DNA of 64,000 nucleotides from Dendrolimus kikuchii (Eukaryota; Arthropoda; Insecta; Lepidoptera; Lasiocampidae): positions 21,930,387 through 21,994,386 of the forward strand of contig CM034392.1 in assembly GCA_019925095.2 (NCBI GenBank), read 5' to 3'. A model generated the notes under the pieces. It was not told where the DNA came from, did not search any database, and saw only the letters and a list, made by a program, of their open reading frames with translations. The position numbers and the translations under genes were made by a program. Position 1 is the stretch's first letter; each line of letters begins with the position of its first letter. Of the stretch, positions 21,649-33,712 are shown one piece after another.

Positions 21649-23715
21649 ATGAAAGTGGTCAAACATATAATATATTTCGAAAATATTATGGGAATTTATA
21701 GAAACTATTTACATTATTCTATAAAAGCTAAAGCACTTATAATTATAAGAATTATGTTTGAAATAAGTTTAATTTTGGTTATTTCTTTACTCACTTCATA
21801 CATCGCTAGCATACAAAAAATGAGATTGTTCATTGCTACTTACATAATGGTATTTTTTCATTACTTCGGAGTTTTGTACTATATCATCATGTTAATAATT
21901 TCAGTAATACAAACAAACAAATCGGAAGAGTTTTTGAGGCATCTTAAGATGGTCGATAAAATACTTAACAAAGATGTTGAATATGTAAAAGCTATAAGAA
22001 AAGGAAATATTGTATCTTTAATATTGGCAATGTCCATTTTTTTTATACACACAGCTGTTCTTATAATAAGAATACAAAAGGCTAATGTGATTATTAATGG
22101 TGATCCCTTCATGTTTATAATAGAATACAACGTATACCTAATAATACAATTTTGGGTAGACTTTAGATATTTTGCTGAAAATTACATATTTGTCAAGTTC
22201 ATAACAATCCTAGGTGTCATGCTTAAGTATTTTGGCAGAAACATAACATTGATGAAGAAAAAAATTCAAGACAAACAACAGTTGATTAGCAAGGAAGATA
22301 TCGATAATTGGTTCGTCATTTATAACCATTTAGCATTGTGTGGGGAAAAGTTGAATATATTATTTAGCTTTCAGGTATGTTTATTATCAGTTTCATCGCT
22401 AGACAAATTCTTTTAATTCCCCATTATCAGGGGAATGGGCAGTATATGCGCAATGTTTATTTATTGAAATAATAATATATGGAATTATTGTGGCTTGCCA
22501 GGTGGTAGGGCATTTGCCCGACTGGGTGGCTACCAACCCTGGTCTAAAGTATGTAAAACCATAAAAACCTTGAGTTGTGTTCCGGCATTAGTGACCAGAT
22601 TCCAGTCTCCCTTAAGAGAGCAGCACCGCATTTGTAGCAACTTTGGTGTTGCAGATGTCCATAGGCGATGGTAACCGCTTTCCATCAAGTGGGCTTATCT
22701 GCTGATCTCCTGCAATAAAAGAAAATGTGCGTAATTTTAAAAGTATTTATTTTTCAGATAGCTTTCACATTAGTCACGTCAATCTTGCATTTTATTTTTA
22801 TAATATATAGGATTGTCGACATCGTTAAAAGTAATAAAGTAAGTAATTTTATCTTGTCAATTTTATATTATTTCGAGATGCAGGTATTCTAAATTGCTTT
22901 TTAGGGTAACAAACGTTAAAACAGAACCCTTATAAAATTTTCACGTCCGTCTGTTTTCAGTGAGAAAGTTATTATCCTCAGAAATTGTTAGGTCCACATT
23001 AAAGACATTAAGGAGATGTAGTCTATATGATGCTACAAAGTTATGGATTTAATAAAATTGCGAAAAAATATATTCCAATGAAATTTGTTTGAACTATATC
23101 GGATTAGTAATCTTTTACATACAGGTTACTTTCGATTAAATGCATTTTTATGGTTGTTGGACGTTTTCACCTGCATTCGACTATTTTTTATACACGCGCT
23201 ACTAAGAGCTTTCATAGTTTACTATTTGTAATACAATATATTTCCAATAAGCATTTCCAGAAAACAACATCTTAAGAAAAATATTTTCATTTACAGCTAA
23301 GCCTGCCAGTTGGAGTGCAAGATAATGTATTAAGTGTATGTTACTATGCTATAATCATAGGATCCATATTAGCATTTGGCCAACGAGTAAAAAATGGTTA
23401 TGACAGATTAAATAAAAGTTTGAGCAAAATTTGCTTGATATTGTCAACACGTATGTTCATTTCTTTTAAGTTCAGTGCCTTATAACATATTAAAAGAATT
23501 AATTGGCTGCTGTTTTATATATCGCTATTCTTGTTACAGATCGACACAATGACACTTTGAGACTGGTGAAAGACTTCAATCGCTTTGTTATGAATAATCC
23601 GATTGATATTCGTGTACTACCGACAGTACCAGTCAAGATGTACCTATTGCCCATGATACTTTCTTTGACAATCTATTATATTATTGTCATATTACAATTC
23701 GCAAATTTTCTATAA
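21649..23715 (+). CDS. gustatory receptor GR1, four exons, complete
   Basis: Predicted seven-helix membrane protein of the insect gustatory receptor family: a ligand-gated cation channel subunit for contact chemosensation, acting in the dendrite membrane of taste neurons. Exons 21649-22374, 22758-22838, 23297-23450 and 23540-23715 have GT/AG junctions with phases 0, 0 and 1. They give 378 residues, the usual GR length. Hydrophobic segments lie near 29-53, 60-87, 120-142, 155-195, 233-265, 285-303 and 353-372. The C-terminus reads YYIIVILQF (from residue 366), a variant of the family signature TYhhhhhQF with Y in place of T. It shares ENI-GIYRNYLHYS near the N-terminus, FW-(D/N)FRY-AENYIF and NNPIDIRVLPTVPV with GR2. 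The start is the first ATG and aligns with GR2. Intron 1 holds a SINE. Ligand unknown; expression not shown. Confidence 0.8.
22498..22720 (+). repeat. SINE-like family A in GR1 intron 1, short class
   Basis: Starts CCAGGTGGTAGGGC and ends 'ctcctgcaataaaa'. It lies wholly inside the intron, about 40 bases before the exon 2 acceptor, leaving both splice sites intact. Confidence 0.75.
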
Positions 23716-23892
23716 ATATAATTGTTATTTGTTAACATCTTATTTTTAAATCTGAAGTTAATAATTAAGATACAATTAAATCAACGTTTTAATATTTACG
23801 TACTAGCCGTGATTTTAATTTGATTTTGATATTCAATAATTATTCCGGTAGATAGAAAATAACAAAAAGAGGACTGCCCGTGAACACTTTTT

Positions 23893-24075
23893 CAAATACA
23901 AATTCAAAAGTTTTATCCAAACTAAGTTCCACCGGAGAACATATTTGAAGGTCATACATATATAAAAGTTAAATTTTAAATCTACTTTCTATTCTATATA
24001 CACCGCGTCGCAACGTGTTATCGCTGTTCAATGAGAAGAAGCGGTAAAAATCTCCCCAGTGATACAACTAGCTAA
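23893..24075 (-). repeat. LINE-tail repeat J, copy 1
   Basis: 'caaattcaaaagtttt', 'aagttccaccggagaaca', 'gaaggtcatacat', 'gcgtcgcaacgtgtt', 'gaagaagcgg' recur in the same order at 61271-61465. The 'aaattcaaa' start on the plus strand looks like the 3' tail of a minus-strand LINE. Found 3' of GR1. Confidence 0.55.
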
Positions 24076-24284
24076 ACATGTGCTATCTGATGTAATTTGT
24101 GAATTAACTTCCTCTTTGTTTCAAATATCAAAATGTACGCTACAAAGACCAAAAGCACAATATCTAGTCGAAGGGCATTTTGGGTTGACCCACGCTCAAA
24201 GATTCTTAGGACGCTATTATAATAATATAAATATAAAAGTGACTTAGTATGTATGTTTGTCTCATCTTTACATCCCTTGTGAAT

Positions 24285-24400
24285 AAATTGAATGAATGAA
24301 AAGTCTTTATTGTTCATCATAACTTCAACCTGAATAAAATTTAAGAAAACCATTTAATATAAATAAATACATTTCCATTAGAACAATGGGCGGAACATGA
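24285..24400 (-). repeat. LINE 3' end with (GAAT)n
   Basis: 'gaatgaatgaaaagtctttattgttcatc' and 'agaacaatgggcgg': reversed copy of the tail described at 18120. Confidence 0.5.
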
Positions 24401-25426
24401 TTATTATATTTCTTATATACCTGTTTCGGGGTAGAGATTCTATGGAATACGAACTTTACACAAGCAAAATCGCGTGTAATTTCTACTACCTATTTAAAAT
24501 TAAAGTCAAGCATCTGAATATGTAAAGTAAGTAAATAGTTTAAATCAAGTATTCCCAAAGTGATCGATATCAACCCCCTAGGGTTGAAATCGGGTTCCCA
24601 GGGAGCAACATAAACAAAAACTGACGTTGGGAGTCGGTGAGGTCTAAAAACCGACCCCTATTAATTATCACAAGTTCTTATTTGTAAATTTTAAAGATAC
24701 CGTATAAGTTGTGTTACGTGTAACAACTGGTTATAAGAATGATTAATATTTTAGTAGGAAGTACCATTGTTGTACTTTTCAAAAACTCAACAAGTCGATA
24801 AGTGTGCACAAATTAATAGAAGACGAAAAACTCGGCAATTGAATAAGCATGGACAAGTTCGCAAGGTAATGAGTTCGAGAGTACAAATCTTTGAGGCCCG
24901 TTTTGACTTGCAATTTGACGTATATACGCTATTTAACACGTACGAAATCATGGTCAAGTTCAAGTCCTAATATACTCCTGATATTTTAGTATATAAAAAG
25001 CAGCTAGACTATAAGTTACTATCCACGTGATTCAACGTACTTAATTTTAATTTTAATATTTAGTTCTACTTTTTTTACGTCGGTTAAAAAAAGCGGGGTC
25101 GACTGAATGCAACAAAAATTGGTAAGGGGCTAGGGGTCTATGATACAACATATTTTGCAGACCATTGGTCTAAATAAAGCATCTATATACATATATTACA
25201 TTTTATGTCATAGTCAGGACATTGAATTAAATATTTGTAATGCGTCCAATACATTGTATATATAATTACTTAAGCTTGATCTTATCTATAGATACATCTA
25301 TTTTATTGATAAAAACTAACGAAGTGCCATTAAACATTATTAGTCTAATTAAATAATATAATTATAATGATCTATCAAAAATATTCGTTGCGTTCAAGCC
25401 GAAGTAGACTCATTAGTGCTTACAAA
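24401..25426. other. intergenic stretch between GR genes
   Basis: 'attcccaaagtgatcgatat' with 'ccccctagggttgaaa' near 24550 resembles one end of a hAT-type MITE, but no partner end was found. The last 170 bases are homologous to the 5' flanks of GR1 and GR2 (gaagtgccattaaacattatta; tcaagccgaagtagac). Confidence 0.3.
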
Positions 25427-25925
25427 ATGAAAGTGATCAAATATTTAAAAAACATATTTAGAAAGTATTATAGGAATTTATAGAAATCACTACTTCATTA
25501 CTTCATTCTATAAGAGCTAAACTCTTATAAGTATGAGAATTTTATTTATTTATTCATTTTGGTTTATTTCATTACTAATTTTTATCTCTCTCTTACATAA
25601 TAACTATAACCGTTCTTTAAGTTCGTCTTATGTAAAGATATTTTTCCTTTAATTTGGACTTTTCGACACTTCTAATATACTGATTACTTTAATAATACAA
25701 ATAAAATATGGGAGAAATTTATAAAGCATCTTAAGGTTGTGAACAAAATACTTAAGGTAAGGTAAAATAACCATATTTAAATGATATTGGCAATATTAAT
25801 CTTCCTTATACGAGCAGCTGATCTTATGATGAAAATTAAAGGGGCTTATACAACAATAACACAAACAATACAATTTTGCGTCAAATTTGTTATGAGCAAT
25901 CATGTAGAACATCTAGTATAGTGTA
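25427..25925 (+). pseudogene. gustatory receptor pseudogene, exon 1 remnant
   Basis: Begins ATGAAAGTGATCAAATATTT in the same 'tagtgcttacaaaATG' context as GR1 and GR2. It then follows the GR2 exon 1 sequence (ggaatttatagaaat; tgggagaaatttataaagca; atattggcaatattaatctt; caattttgcgtcaaatttg) through many small deletions and stops. About 500 of the expected 726 bases remain and no later exons were found before the GR2 flank. Once a third tandem gene. Confidence 0.7.
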
Positions 25926-26044
25926 AAATCTATATCTCACTTAAAACAATTAATAATATTAAATTTTGTGTTGTGGTTAGGAACATTATAATAAACATTT
26001 GTACTTCATACAATACAATAATAATACACTTCATTGGTAGCCTA

Positions 26045-26187
26045 TCTATGGATATACCTATCCTATATTTAATTGATGAAAGCTACCGAAGTGTTATTAA
26101 GGAATATTAGAGTGATTAAATTATTTTATCCATCGAAAACAGTCTTTACGTACAAGTCTAAGTAGACGACTAGTTAGTGATCACAAA
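26045..26187 (+). promoter_or_regulatory. conserved 5' flank of GR2
   Basis: Contains 'gaagtgttattaaggaatatta', 'gtgattaaattatttt', 'acaagtctaagtagac' and 'tagtgatcacaaaATG', aligned with the flanks of GR1 and of the 25427 pseudogene. Homology reaches back to about 25950, where 'gttaggaacattataa' matches 'gttacgaacattactt' at 21433. Confidence 0.4.
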
Positions 26188-28522
26188 ATGAAAATCATTA
26201 ATCATTTAATACATTTAGAAAATATTATAGGAATTTATAGAAATTATTTACATTATTCTACAAATGCTAAAATGCTTATACTTATAAGAATTGTGTTTGA
26301 TATAAGTTTAATTTTCTTTATTTCATTATTAAATTTGTATATTGCTTACATAAAAGCAAAAAGATTGTTCATTGCGACTTACATAATTTTATTTTTTCAT
26401 TATTTTGAACTTTTCTACGATTCCACCGTATTGATGACATCAATAATACAAACTAAATTATGGGAAAAATTTATAAAACATCTTAATAGTGTTGATAAAA
26501 TATTTAAAGAAGATGTTAAATATATGAAAGCAGTACGTAAAGGAACAATCGTTTTTATAATATTGGCAATATTAATCTTACTTATACGCGTAGCTGTTCT
26601 TATAATGAGAATAGTAAATGTTTACAAAACTTACGAAGATTATTCCTTTCTCTTTTTAATGGAATACAATATATTTCTAATAACACAATTTTGGGTAAAC
26701 TTTAGATATTTGGCGGAAAATTACATATTTTTCATGTTTATAACGATTTTAGTTATCATGTCTAAACATTTTGAAAGAAAAGTAACAAGAATGGAAAAAC
26801 GTATTCAAGATAAGCAACAGTCAATATGTAAAGAAGAAATCGATCACTTGGCCTTTATTTATAACAATTTAGCTTTATGTGGGAAGGAGATCAATTTGTT
26901 ATTTTGCTTTCAGGTATGCTTGCTACCAGTTTTTTTCTTTTAACATCTAGTATATTTTGTTCACAAAAAAGTTCTTAGTTCTCAGTTAGTTATGTCTCTT
27001 TTTCGTACCAACTTTTCTCATTATCTATATTCTCTACTCTTCTTTTTTCTCATAAGTTTATATACATCACTCTTCCAGTTTAAGAAGTACCTATATGAAG
27101 TTCACTCACTCACTCGAGCATTTTTGAACATATAAATTAACAGGACTTACTCACGACAAATCTCTATTCTACGAAAAATGTATGACATCTATTTTGAATC
27201 AAAATTAGTTATTGAAAAATATTCGCAACATTATTCTTGATATTCTTAGAGTACAGATTTGTCGCATCTTCAAAAATGTAATAATGTGCGAGCGACATAG
27301 TGAACTCCAATTAGGTGACTGGATGCTAATAGCTAATGCTGGAAGTGGTAGCCCCAGAGCTTTTTTTTTGAGCTTTTGTCATAAAATTTGGTATACATAG
27401 GTGTACTACAAACACTAAAAATAAATGTACTTACTTGTTATATGTAATTTGAAATATAATTATTTTCAGGTGGTGTTCACATTATTTTTTTCATTCTTGC
27501 ATTTCGTTTTTATAATATACAGAATTGTTTATGTCATAAAAAATAAAGTAAGTAAGTTTGTCTACTATGCGCCTTAACCTTAAACCTACAGAATTAATTA
27601 ATAAACATTATACTATTAAACAACGAATGAACCATTCTTTTTGTTTACAGCTCAATATGCAAATTGGAGTTATAGATATGGTGTTAAATATATTTTACTA
27701 CGCTATTATTACAGGATCTATTTTACAGAATGGCCAACAAGTGAAGAATGTTTATGACAATTTAAACAGAAAATTGACAAAAATTTGCGTGACATTGTCA
27801 ACGCGTAAGTCTATTAATATTAATTTTATTCCCTAAAAAGATAGCACTAGAACAACTAAGACTGCTTTTCGCATTTTTCAGTGTCGAATCGATCTGATTG
27901 ATATACGAGATACCACAATCTTACTATACGTCTATATTTCTATAAGAAATTCTAAAGAAAAAAAAAATCCAAAGAAATTTTATTTCAAAAATGGTTATTT
28001 TTTCTATTCGCGAAAGGACTACATCACTGTATAGCAGCGTATAGAATATTTCAAATTTTAACCATATACATTAAGTAATTTCTAAGACGAAATTAAGCGA
28101 CGTACATAAACAGACGAACATATAAATAGACTTGACGATTATATAGTTATATCCAAACATAACTACGGAAGCCAAAAAAGGAACAAAAATTCAGTAGTAA
28201 ATTCTGTTTTCGCACCTTTCCCACGTATTTTTGATAAGATGTAACATCAATCAACTGTCAACAGTCGTAGTTACTATACTATTCTTTCAATAGCGTAACT
28301 AAAACAGTAGAACAGTAGAAAGATATTTTATGTATTCTTTTTACAGATCCGAACAATGAACCATTCAGATTGGTGAAAGATTTTAAACGTCACGTTACGA
28401 ACAATCCGATTGATATACGTGTACTACCAACAGTACCAGTCAGGATGTACCTTTTGCCCATCATATTCTCTTTGACAATTTATTATATCATTGTTATATT
28501 ACAATTTTCACACTTTCTATAA
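26188..28522 (+). CDS. gustatory receptor GR2, four exons, complete
   Basis: Tandem paralogue of GR1. Exons 26188-26913, 27470-27547, 27651-27804 and 28347-28522 have GT/AG junctions in the same phases. Exons 1, 3 and 4 equal those of GR1 in length (726, 154 and 176) and exon 2 is one codon shorter, giving 377 residues. Same seven hydrophobic segments. Shared motifs are MK-(I/V)--H-I--ENI-GIYRNYLHYS, RYLAENYIF, KRIQDKQQSI (KKIQDKQQLI in GR1), NNPIDIRVLPTVPV and the C-terminal YYIIVILQFSHFL. The long identical stretch in exon 4, against a more diverged exon 1, suggests a constrained pore/C-terminal region or local gene conversion. Intron 1 contains an old family A remnant. A taste-channel role follows from the family only. 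Confidence 0.8.
27255..27350 (-). repeat. old SINE-like family A fragment in GR2 intron 1
   Basis: 'catcttcaaaaatgtaataa', 'gcgagcgacatagtgaactc' and 'ggtgactggatgctaatagc' align with the reversed family A core (gcaacaccaaaggtgctaca; gagactggaacctggtcact) at low identity. It is reversed and at a different place from the young insert in GR1. Confidence 0.45.
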
Positions 28523-29003
28523 ATTTATTTGTTTCACTTTCTATAAACAATATTTTTTATCATGTAAGTAATTAAGAATTTAAAAAAATGCATTGTGATG
28601 TTTATCTATTTGTCATTTGTTTGGGATTATCATATCAAGCCTCTGAAAAAGTTTTAAATAACTAAGACGAAATTTTAATCATAACAATTATTTAAAAAAT
28701 GAAACTTACAAGAAGCATAACTGATAATTATATGGTATAAGTACGAAAACTATAGAAATGACACGCAATCGACTAATTGTTATCATTTTAATACATTATA
28801 CCTATAGTATATAGGTATAAACATTTTTCAAGCATCACAACTTAATCTGTTTATAAAACATTTAGAATATTTAAAAGCTTTGACGTTGTGTCACTTATTG
28901 TAAAGTGACAACAGATGTCGAAATAAAAAAAAACTCTTAATATTAATTTGTTATTGGCATAAATACATATAAGTAAATTTATAACACATGCAACACATCC
29001 AAA
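28523..29003. other. AT-rich stretch 3' of GR2
   Basis: No canonical AATAAA directly after the GR2 stop; no ORF or repeat recognised. Confidence 0.3.
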
Positions 29004-29017
29004 CCACTCCCAATATA

Positions 29018-29614
29018 TTTTTTTTGGGCCAGGGGAAATCCGTTTGAGGACTAAGCCGCGACAGGCAAAGAAGCCTGGGGAGATGTTCACGAGCCGTGTG
29101 AGTGTGGGATTCACCAGATCGGGGGTGGCACTAGCGTGCCCAGTCAGAACTGGTGCCACGCTATTGCCACTCCCCAGTTAGGGATACCCACTAAAACCCC
29201 TAGGTGTTCCGTGCTGCGCCTTATGCCAGGGCTACGAGACTGCGAGATTCCCCGTGCCCTGGCAGGCGTGAGCCTCGCTCACTAGGCCTCTTCCAATGCC
29301 GGGGGAGCTTCTCCCCCGGGGCTTACTCGGTCTATTCCATGCGTGGGGCGGTCTGTAACGCGACCCACGGGAAGAGACATGAGCGCGCGCGGAACACTCG
29401 CGCTCTCATCTCGACGGCATTTGCGGGTGAGTAAGAACCCCTATACCTTTAGGGGCCCCACCCGCGCCGCCCGCTTACGGCGGCCGAAGGTTACTATCCG
29501 ACCTTCGGCGCCGGCGCGTCCTCCTTTGACGGGAGCGGAGCAGGGAATTACGCTCACGCTCCCGTTCCGCCTCCTCCTTCACAAACATGACTTACTCGCA
29601 GAAGGAGAGAAATG
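29018..29614 (-). mobile_element. R1-clade LINE family R, 5'-truncated insertion, 14-bp TSD
   Basis: A GC-rich block in AT-rich DNA. The poly-A (poly-T here) starts at 29018 and CCACTCCCAATATA is repeated at 29004-29017 and 29615-29628. Minus-strand reading begins with the last codons of the reverse transcriptase (SFCE, a stop, then VMFVKEEAERERERNSLLRS) followed by about 450 bases of 3' UTR with 'ggttttagtgggtatccc'. Same family as 42009 and 45214. It lies between GR2 and the next GR pseudogene. Confidence 0.75.
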
Positions 29615-29942
29615 CCACTCCCAATATAAACCAACCACTCCCAACAGAAACCAACCTTTCCCAATCACAAACAATCGTTCCCAAAACCAGCAAATTCAAA
29701 CACGTACATACACACTAACGTCAGTATCAACACACACCCATTAACCTAGTAGTAAAATAGAAATAAGATAGTTATAAGTACTATTGTAATGAGACTCGGG
29801 CATATCATGTTCGCCTGAGCCCACAGGAGTAAAATTAAATAAATAAAATATTAATTTATTAAGGAACTTAAAATTATTTTTCCTCCATACCTAATCGCTC
29901 ACTTATTTCAGTAATACGTTTAGCAAGTACAAAATTAAAGTG

Positions 29943-31081
29943 ATGAATTATTTAATAACCTTTGAAAATATATTAGGAATATACAGAAATTATTCTAAAT
30001 ATAGTAAAAAAGCTAAAGATTTAATATTTGCTCGAATTTAATTCGAAATTATTTTCATTTTAATGGTTTCAATACTGATCGTGTATTTAGCTTATGTCGC
30101 TTGATTATATTTTTGCTTCTATATTGCTAATAATAATTATCAACTTCTATACATATTTCTGTAATTCTTGTGTTAATTCTATGAGTAATATAAACTAAAT
30201 CTTTTAAAGATTTTATGAAACATTGTAACATAGATCATAAAGTTTTTAAACAAGATGTCAAATACACAAACGCTTTTCGTAAAATAACCATTGTTTGTGT
30301 TATACTAGGCGTATTAATCTTAATCCTACGCATAATTTCACTTGTTCTAAGAATCATACGTGCTCACAAAGGATTGGAAAATTATTCTATATTTGCAATA
30401 GAATACACTGTATACTTAATGATAGATTCTTGGGTTGACTATAAATATTTCGCGTAAACTCTAATATTTTCTACGTTCCTTATGATATTGGGTATAATGA
30501 TCAAATATTTAAATGTGAAAATCTGTTTAGTGGTAAATAGGATTCAAACTTAGCAGCAAGTTCTGAAGCAAAAAGAAATTAATGATTGGGTTTATATTAA
30601 TAAGCATTCGGCCATGTATGCTAAAAAGTTTAACGAGGTATTTAAATTTCGGGTGCGGCCTTAAAATTTTAAGTAAGGTATTAAAATTTCAAATAAGATA
30701 TTAAAAGATTTATATAATACTCATAAAAGTCACTTACTTACTTACTCCGTTGGCTCAGCGACCCAAAGTGGGTCTTGGCCACCGAAACGAGAACATGCCA
30801 CTTTTCTCGGTCCTGTGCGGTTTCTTGCCAATTACTGGCTCCTAGCTCCGACAGGTCTGCCTCTACTCTCTCCTTCCAGCGATATTTAGGACGGCCGACT
30901 GGACGCCGACCTACCGGCCGTCCCAAATATGCTTTCCTCACGCTGCGATCCTCTCCCATCCGTTCTACGTCACTCATTTTTATTAGTTTTCATTTATTTA
31001 ATTCCATATTCATAAAAATTACATGATGCATTTCAGGCATCTTTCACCATAATTTCTGTATTTCATTGTTATGTTCAGCAT
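29943..31081 (+). pseudogene. gustatory receptor pseudogene, exons 1 and 2
   Basis: Opens M-N-Y-L-I-T-F-E-N-I-L-G-I-Y-R-N-Y, matching the GR1/GR2 start, then meets two in-frame stops by about 30100. A second open part (30215-30457) carries FKQDVKYTNAFRK, EYTVYLMIDSWVDYKYFA and again a stop where GR1 has ENYIF. Exon 1 can be followed to about 30653 (FKFR then GTGCGG). A LINE fragment occupies 30728-30985. A piece resembling exon 2 (ASFTIISVFHCYV, then GTGAGT) ends at 31081. Exons 3 and 4 were not found. A dead fourth member of the cluster. Confidence 0.7.
30728..30985 (-). pseudogene. LINE reverse transcriptase C-terminus inserted in GR pseudogene
   Basis: Minus-strand frame reads ERMGEDRSVRKAYLGRP, then RRPVGRPKYRWKERVEADL, LGASNWQETAQDREKW and LSQRSK before the stop. 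This is the usual basic C-terminal tail (G-RP--RW--RVE-DL---G--NW---A-DR--W) of a non-LTR retrotransposon class. The plus-strand left edge is a 'cttacttacttac' tetranucleotide tail. 5'-truncated. Confidence 0.65.
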
Positions 31082-31321
31082 TGTAAGGTGAGTACTTTAA
31101 TTCTATCATGGAAGAAAACTACAAAAAAATAACAATTACCTAGTAAGTAACGTCTCGCTACACACTCTTCCGACACAGGTGGCCGCAGCGGACCCTTCTT
31201 GTTTTTAACCAACTTAAAAAATGAGGTTTCTGCGTTGGATTCAAGGAAACTTCGGAATGGTCCCATATTTTTTTTGCTATTGGACTTTGGGTTCCGAAGA
31301 CAGCAGAGAAAATTTTGTAAC

Positions 31322-31522
31322 AAAAAGAAACCGGCTTTAATAGTAACTAAAAAGCAAAAAATAATATTTTCTACATGTATTATATTTTCCAATGTTTTGT
31401 TGTTGTAACAATGTATGTACTAATTTTTATGTTTTACTAGGAACCAACTTTGTGTGTTTGTGAATATTGTAAAAAATAATATTTTTTGCTTTTTAGTTAC
31501 TCTTGAAGTCGGTTTCTTTTTT
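31322..31522. repeat. foldback element with 50-bp arms
   Basis: 'aaaaagaaaccggctttaat', then 'actaaaaagcaaaaaataat', are matched in reverse at 31465-31522 around a loop with 'gttttgttgttgtaacaatg'. The loop resembles 'ttttgttgttataacagtg' of the 1408 foldback, so the two are probably one family. Confidence 0.6.
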
Positions 31523-31691
31523 GTTAGAAAAAAGTTATATAAACAAATCTCAATTGAAACTTTCAATCTCACTATTTAAAACATATTTTTTAAGTCAGTT
31601 ACAAATTAAACTATATATGATCTTATATATATGAGACCTTCTCCAATGGAACTTATTTTGACTAAATACTTTTCAATCGTAATTACAGTAC

Positions 31692-32000
31692 ATATAATAA
31701 TAACAGCCCATAAATTTCCCACTACTGGGCTCGGGCATCCCATTATGGGTAGCGGGGGGGGGGGGGAGGCAAAAACCATGCCATGCTTGTCCAAGGCGGC
31801 TTGGCAGGTTTGATATATCGGTTATCTCCATATGCAGGTTGCACCACGATGTTTTCCTTCGCCGTTGTTAGCACGTGGTAATTGTAACAATATGCACATT
31901 AGGTCAGAAAACTCCTAAGTGGTGCATGCGTTCCGGCCAGGATTGAACACACGCCCTTTGAGCATGGGACGCGTGCGCTAGCCATTACGCTACCACGACT
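31692..32000 (-). repeat. tRNA-derived SINE T1, copy 2
   Basis: Same tail (ataataacagcccataaa), body (caccacgatgttttcctt-gccgtt, gcacgt-gtaatt-taacaatatgcacatta) and head (acgctaccacgac) as 10596-10844, plus about 60 extra bases. It contains a run of about 13 G near 31753. The B box is damaged (ggattgaacac). Confidence 0.65.
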
Positions 32001-32016
32001 TATTTTAATGATGTAA

Positions 32017-32223
32017 CACGGAGGTTTTATTCTTCAGCGCCAACCTCTACCAACGTTTACGAATATTGAATGATGACGTCATGTAAGACAGACTTCGCTT
32101 ATGTCTGCGATAGTATAAGACGTTTTCTAATTATTAAACAAATCATTTATCTCTAACATCTTTCACAATGAATTGTGGTAGCTTGAAATATTTAAACTAC
32201 TATAGTGGCGCCCAACGTGGGGC
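32017..32223 (+). mobile_element. LTR-retroelement remnant with Lys-tRNA primer-binding site
   Basis: 32206-32223 reads TGGCGCCCAACGTGGGGC, which from memory is the 18-base primer-binding site complementary to the 3' end of tRNA-Lys(1,2) used by many LTR elements. The preceding 190 bases (from 'tgtaacacggagg') would be the LTR. The exact LTR ends are not clear and no gag-pol follows, so this is a decayed 5' end. Confidence 0.5.
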
Positions 32224-32997
32224 GAATATATAATTCCGAATCCGATTCTTTTAATAATTCTAATAAAAAAAAAACCTAATCCCGATGTCATTCCTGTGGC
32301 ACGCCTCTTTGTCTTTGTAAATATTTATAAGCGAAAACTCGTGAAATAAATGTTTAAAATTTTAATAGCTTTTCAATATTCACTTCAGCTGACGCCATTT
32401 CTGCTAATGGTAATACTATTAGCAGAAATTTTTTTCTAATTTTATTTCGCGGCGACGATATCGAGAAGATATTATAGATTTAGTAGAATATGTATTTTTG
32501 ACATCATCGTAATGGAATCGTACTTTGAATATCTTCGCAGTGCTATGATATTGAAATAGCAGAATTGGACCCCAGGACGATAGAAAGGAGCCTCTACTTT
32601 TTCTTCCTTTATGAAGTAGTTGGAGTGATTTTTACAACGTGTTCTTCAATTCATCTTTCGATATGGCTATAATAACGAAATATGTTGACATAAAGTACAT
32701 CTAATAAACTTGTCCATATCAAAATGTAATTATTTCACCTGAATAAACTAACATTAATTACATTAAGTCGGCCTTCATTACTGAACCTTCTATCCACGTT
32801 AGAACCCGTGTCAGAAATACAAATGATTATTATTTGAAATAGAGTTTATTTTATAATCTGAAACAGGAATTATTAGAAATGAAAATTAATTTGCATCCCA
32901 CATTAATTTACGCTGAAAACTTAGTGTGTCTTTATAAAAAATAAAATCCTCAAAAAATGGAGAAAGCTGTGTTAAGTGATTTAACTTTTATTTCCGA

Positions 32998-33222
32998 CTA
33001 GCTGACCCGGCAAACTTCGTACCGCCTCAGAATCAATAAATAAACAAGCTGAATGATAATTGCAGAATGATTCAAATTTAGTAAAAAATGTGGTCAAAAC
33101 TTAACCGGAATGAACATCAAACCTTTGACATTCCAAACCAAAATTAGCCAAATCAGTCTAGCCGTTCCCGAGTTTTAGCGAGACTAACGAATAGCAATTG
33201 ATTTTTATGTATATAGATATAT
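32998..33222 (+). repeat. dispersed repeat D, copy 2
   Basis: 'tagctgacccggcaaacttc' to 'gagttttagcgagactaacg', followed by 'tgatttttatgtatatagat'. Internally deleted relative to 39399. Confidence 0.6.
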
Positions 33223-33712
33223 ACATATTTTATTATATTGTTTTGATGAGCCAGAAATTGCGATTTCATTTATCGCAGGACACGTGTGTTCATCCATATG
33301 TGATTTCTTTATAATCGTTTATACATATCTTCGTGCAAAACATTTTAAAACTTTCTATGTGATTTTGTTAGCAGTTAATAAAATCTATGCATATAAATGA
33401 CCAATACAGGACAACTATGAAGTAATAAATGAATCTTTACTGCAATGAGTTTTGTATGCTTTATGTTATTTAGGATATATGTGTATGCGGGCACTCGCGA
33501 GCTTATGTGTGCGTGGGTGTATGTGAGTTTTTGCATATGTCCTTTATTTCTTTTAATGTATTGTACACTACCTTCTTTTATTTTGTGGTTAATGTAGTTG
33601 GATAAGCACTATATGTATATATAATTTTATACTACATGCTGTATCTTTCTTACTTATGTAACTTTAGTTTGTATCTGTTTGTTTTCCTAAATAAATAAAA
33701 TAAAAACCTTTT
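33223..33712. other. unannotated stretch
   Basis: No supported feature; ends in 'aataaataaaataaaaacc', possibly the A-rich tail of an unrecognised retroelement adjoining the GR-like fragment. Confidence 0.3.

Noticed and set aside
24545..24660. hAT-like terminal sequence (attcccaaagtgatcgatat)
   Set aside because: No matching opposite end or 8-bp target duplication found; too weak to call.
29204..29744. Plus-strand open frames of 76 and 133 codons
   Set aside because: Antisense to the LINE R 3' UTR (29018-29614) and its flank; no domain or motif.
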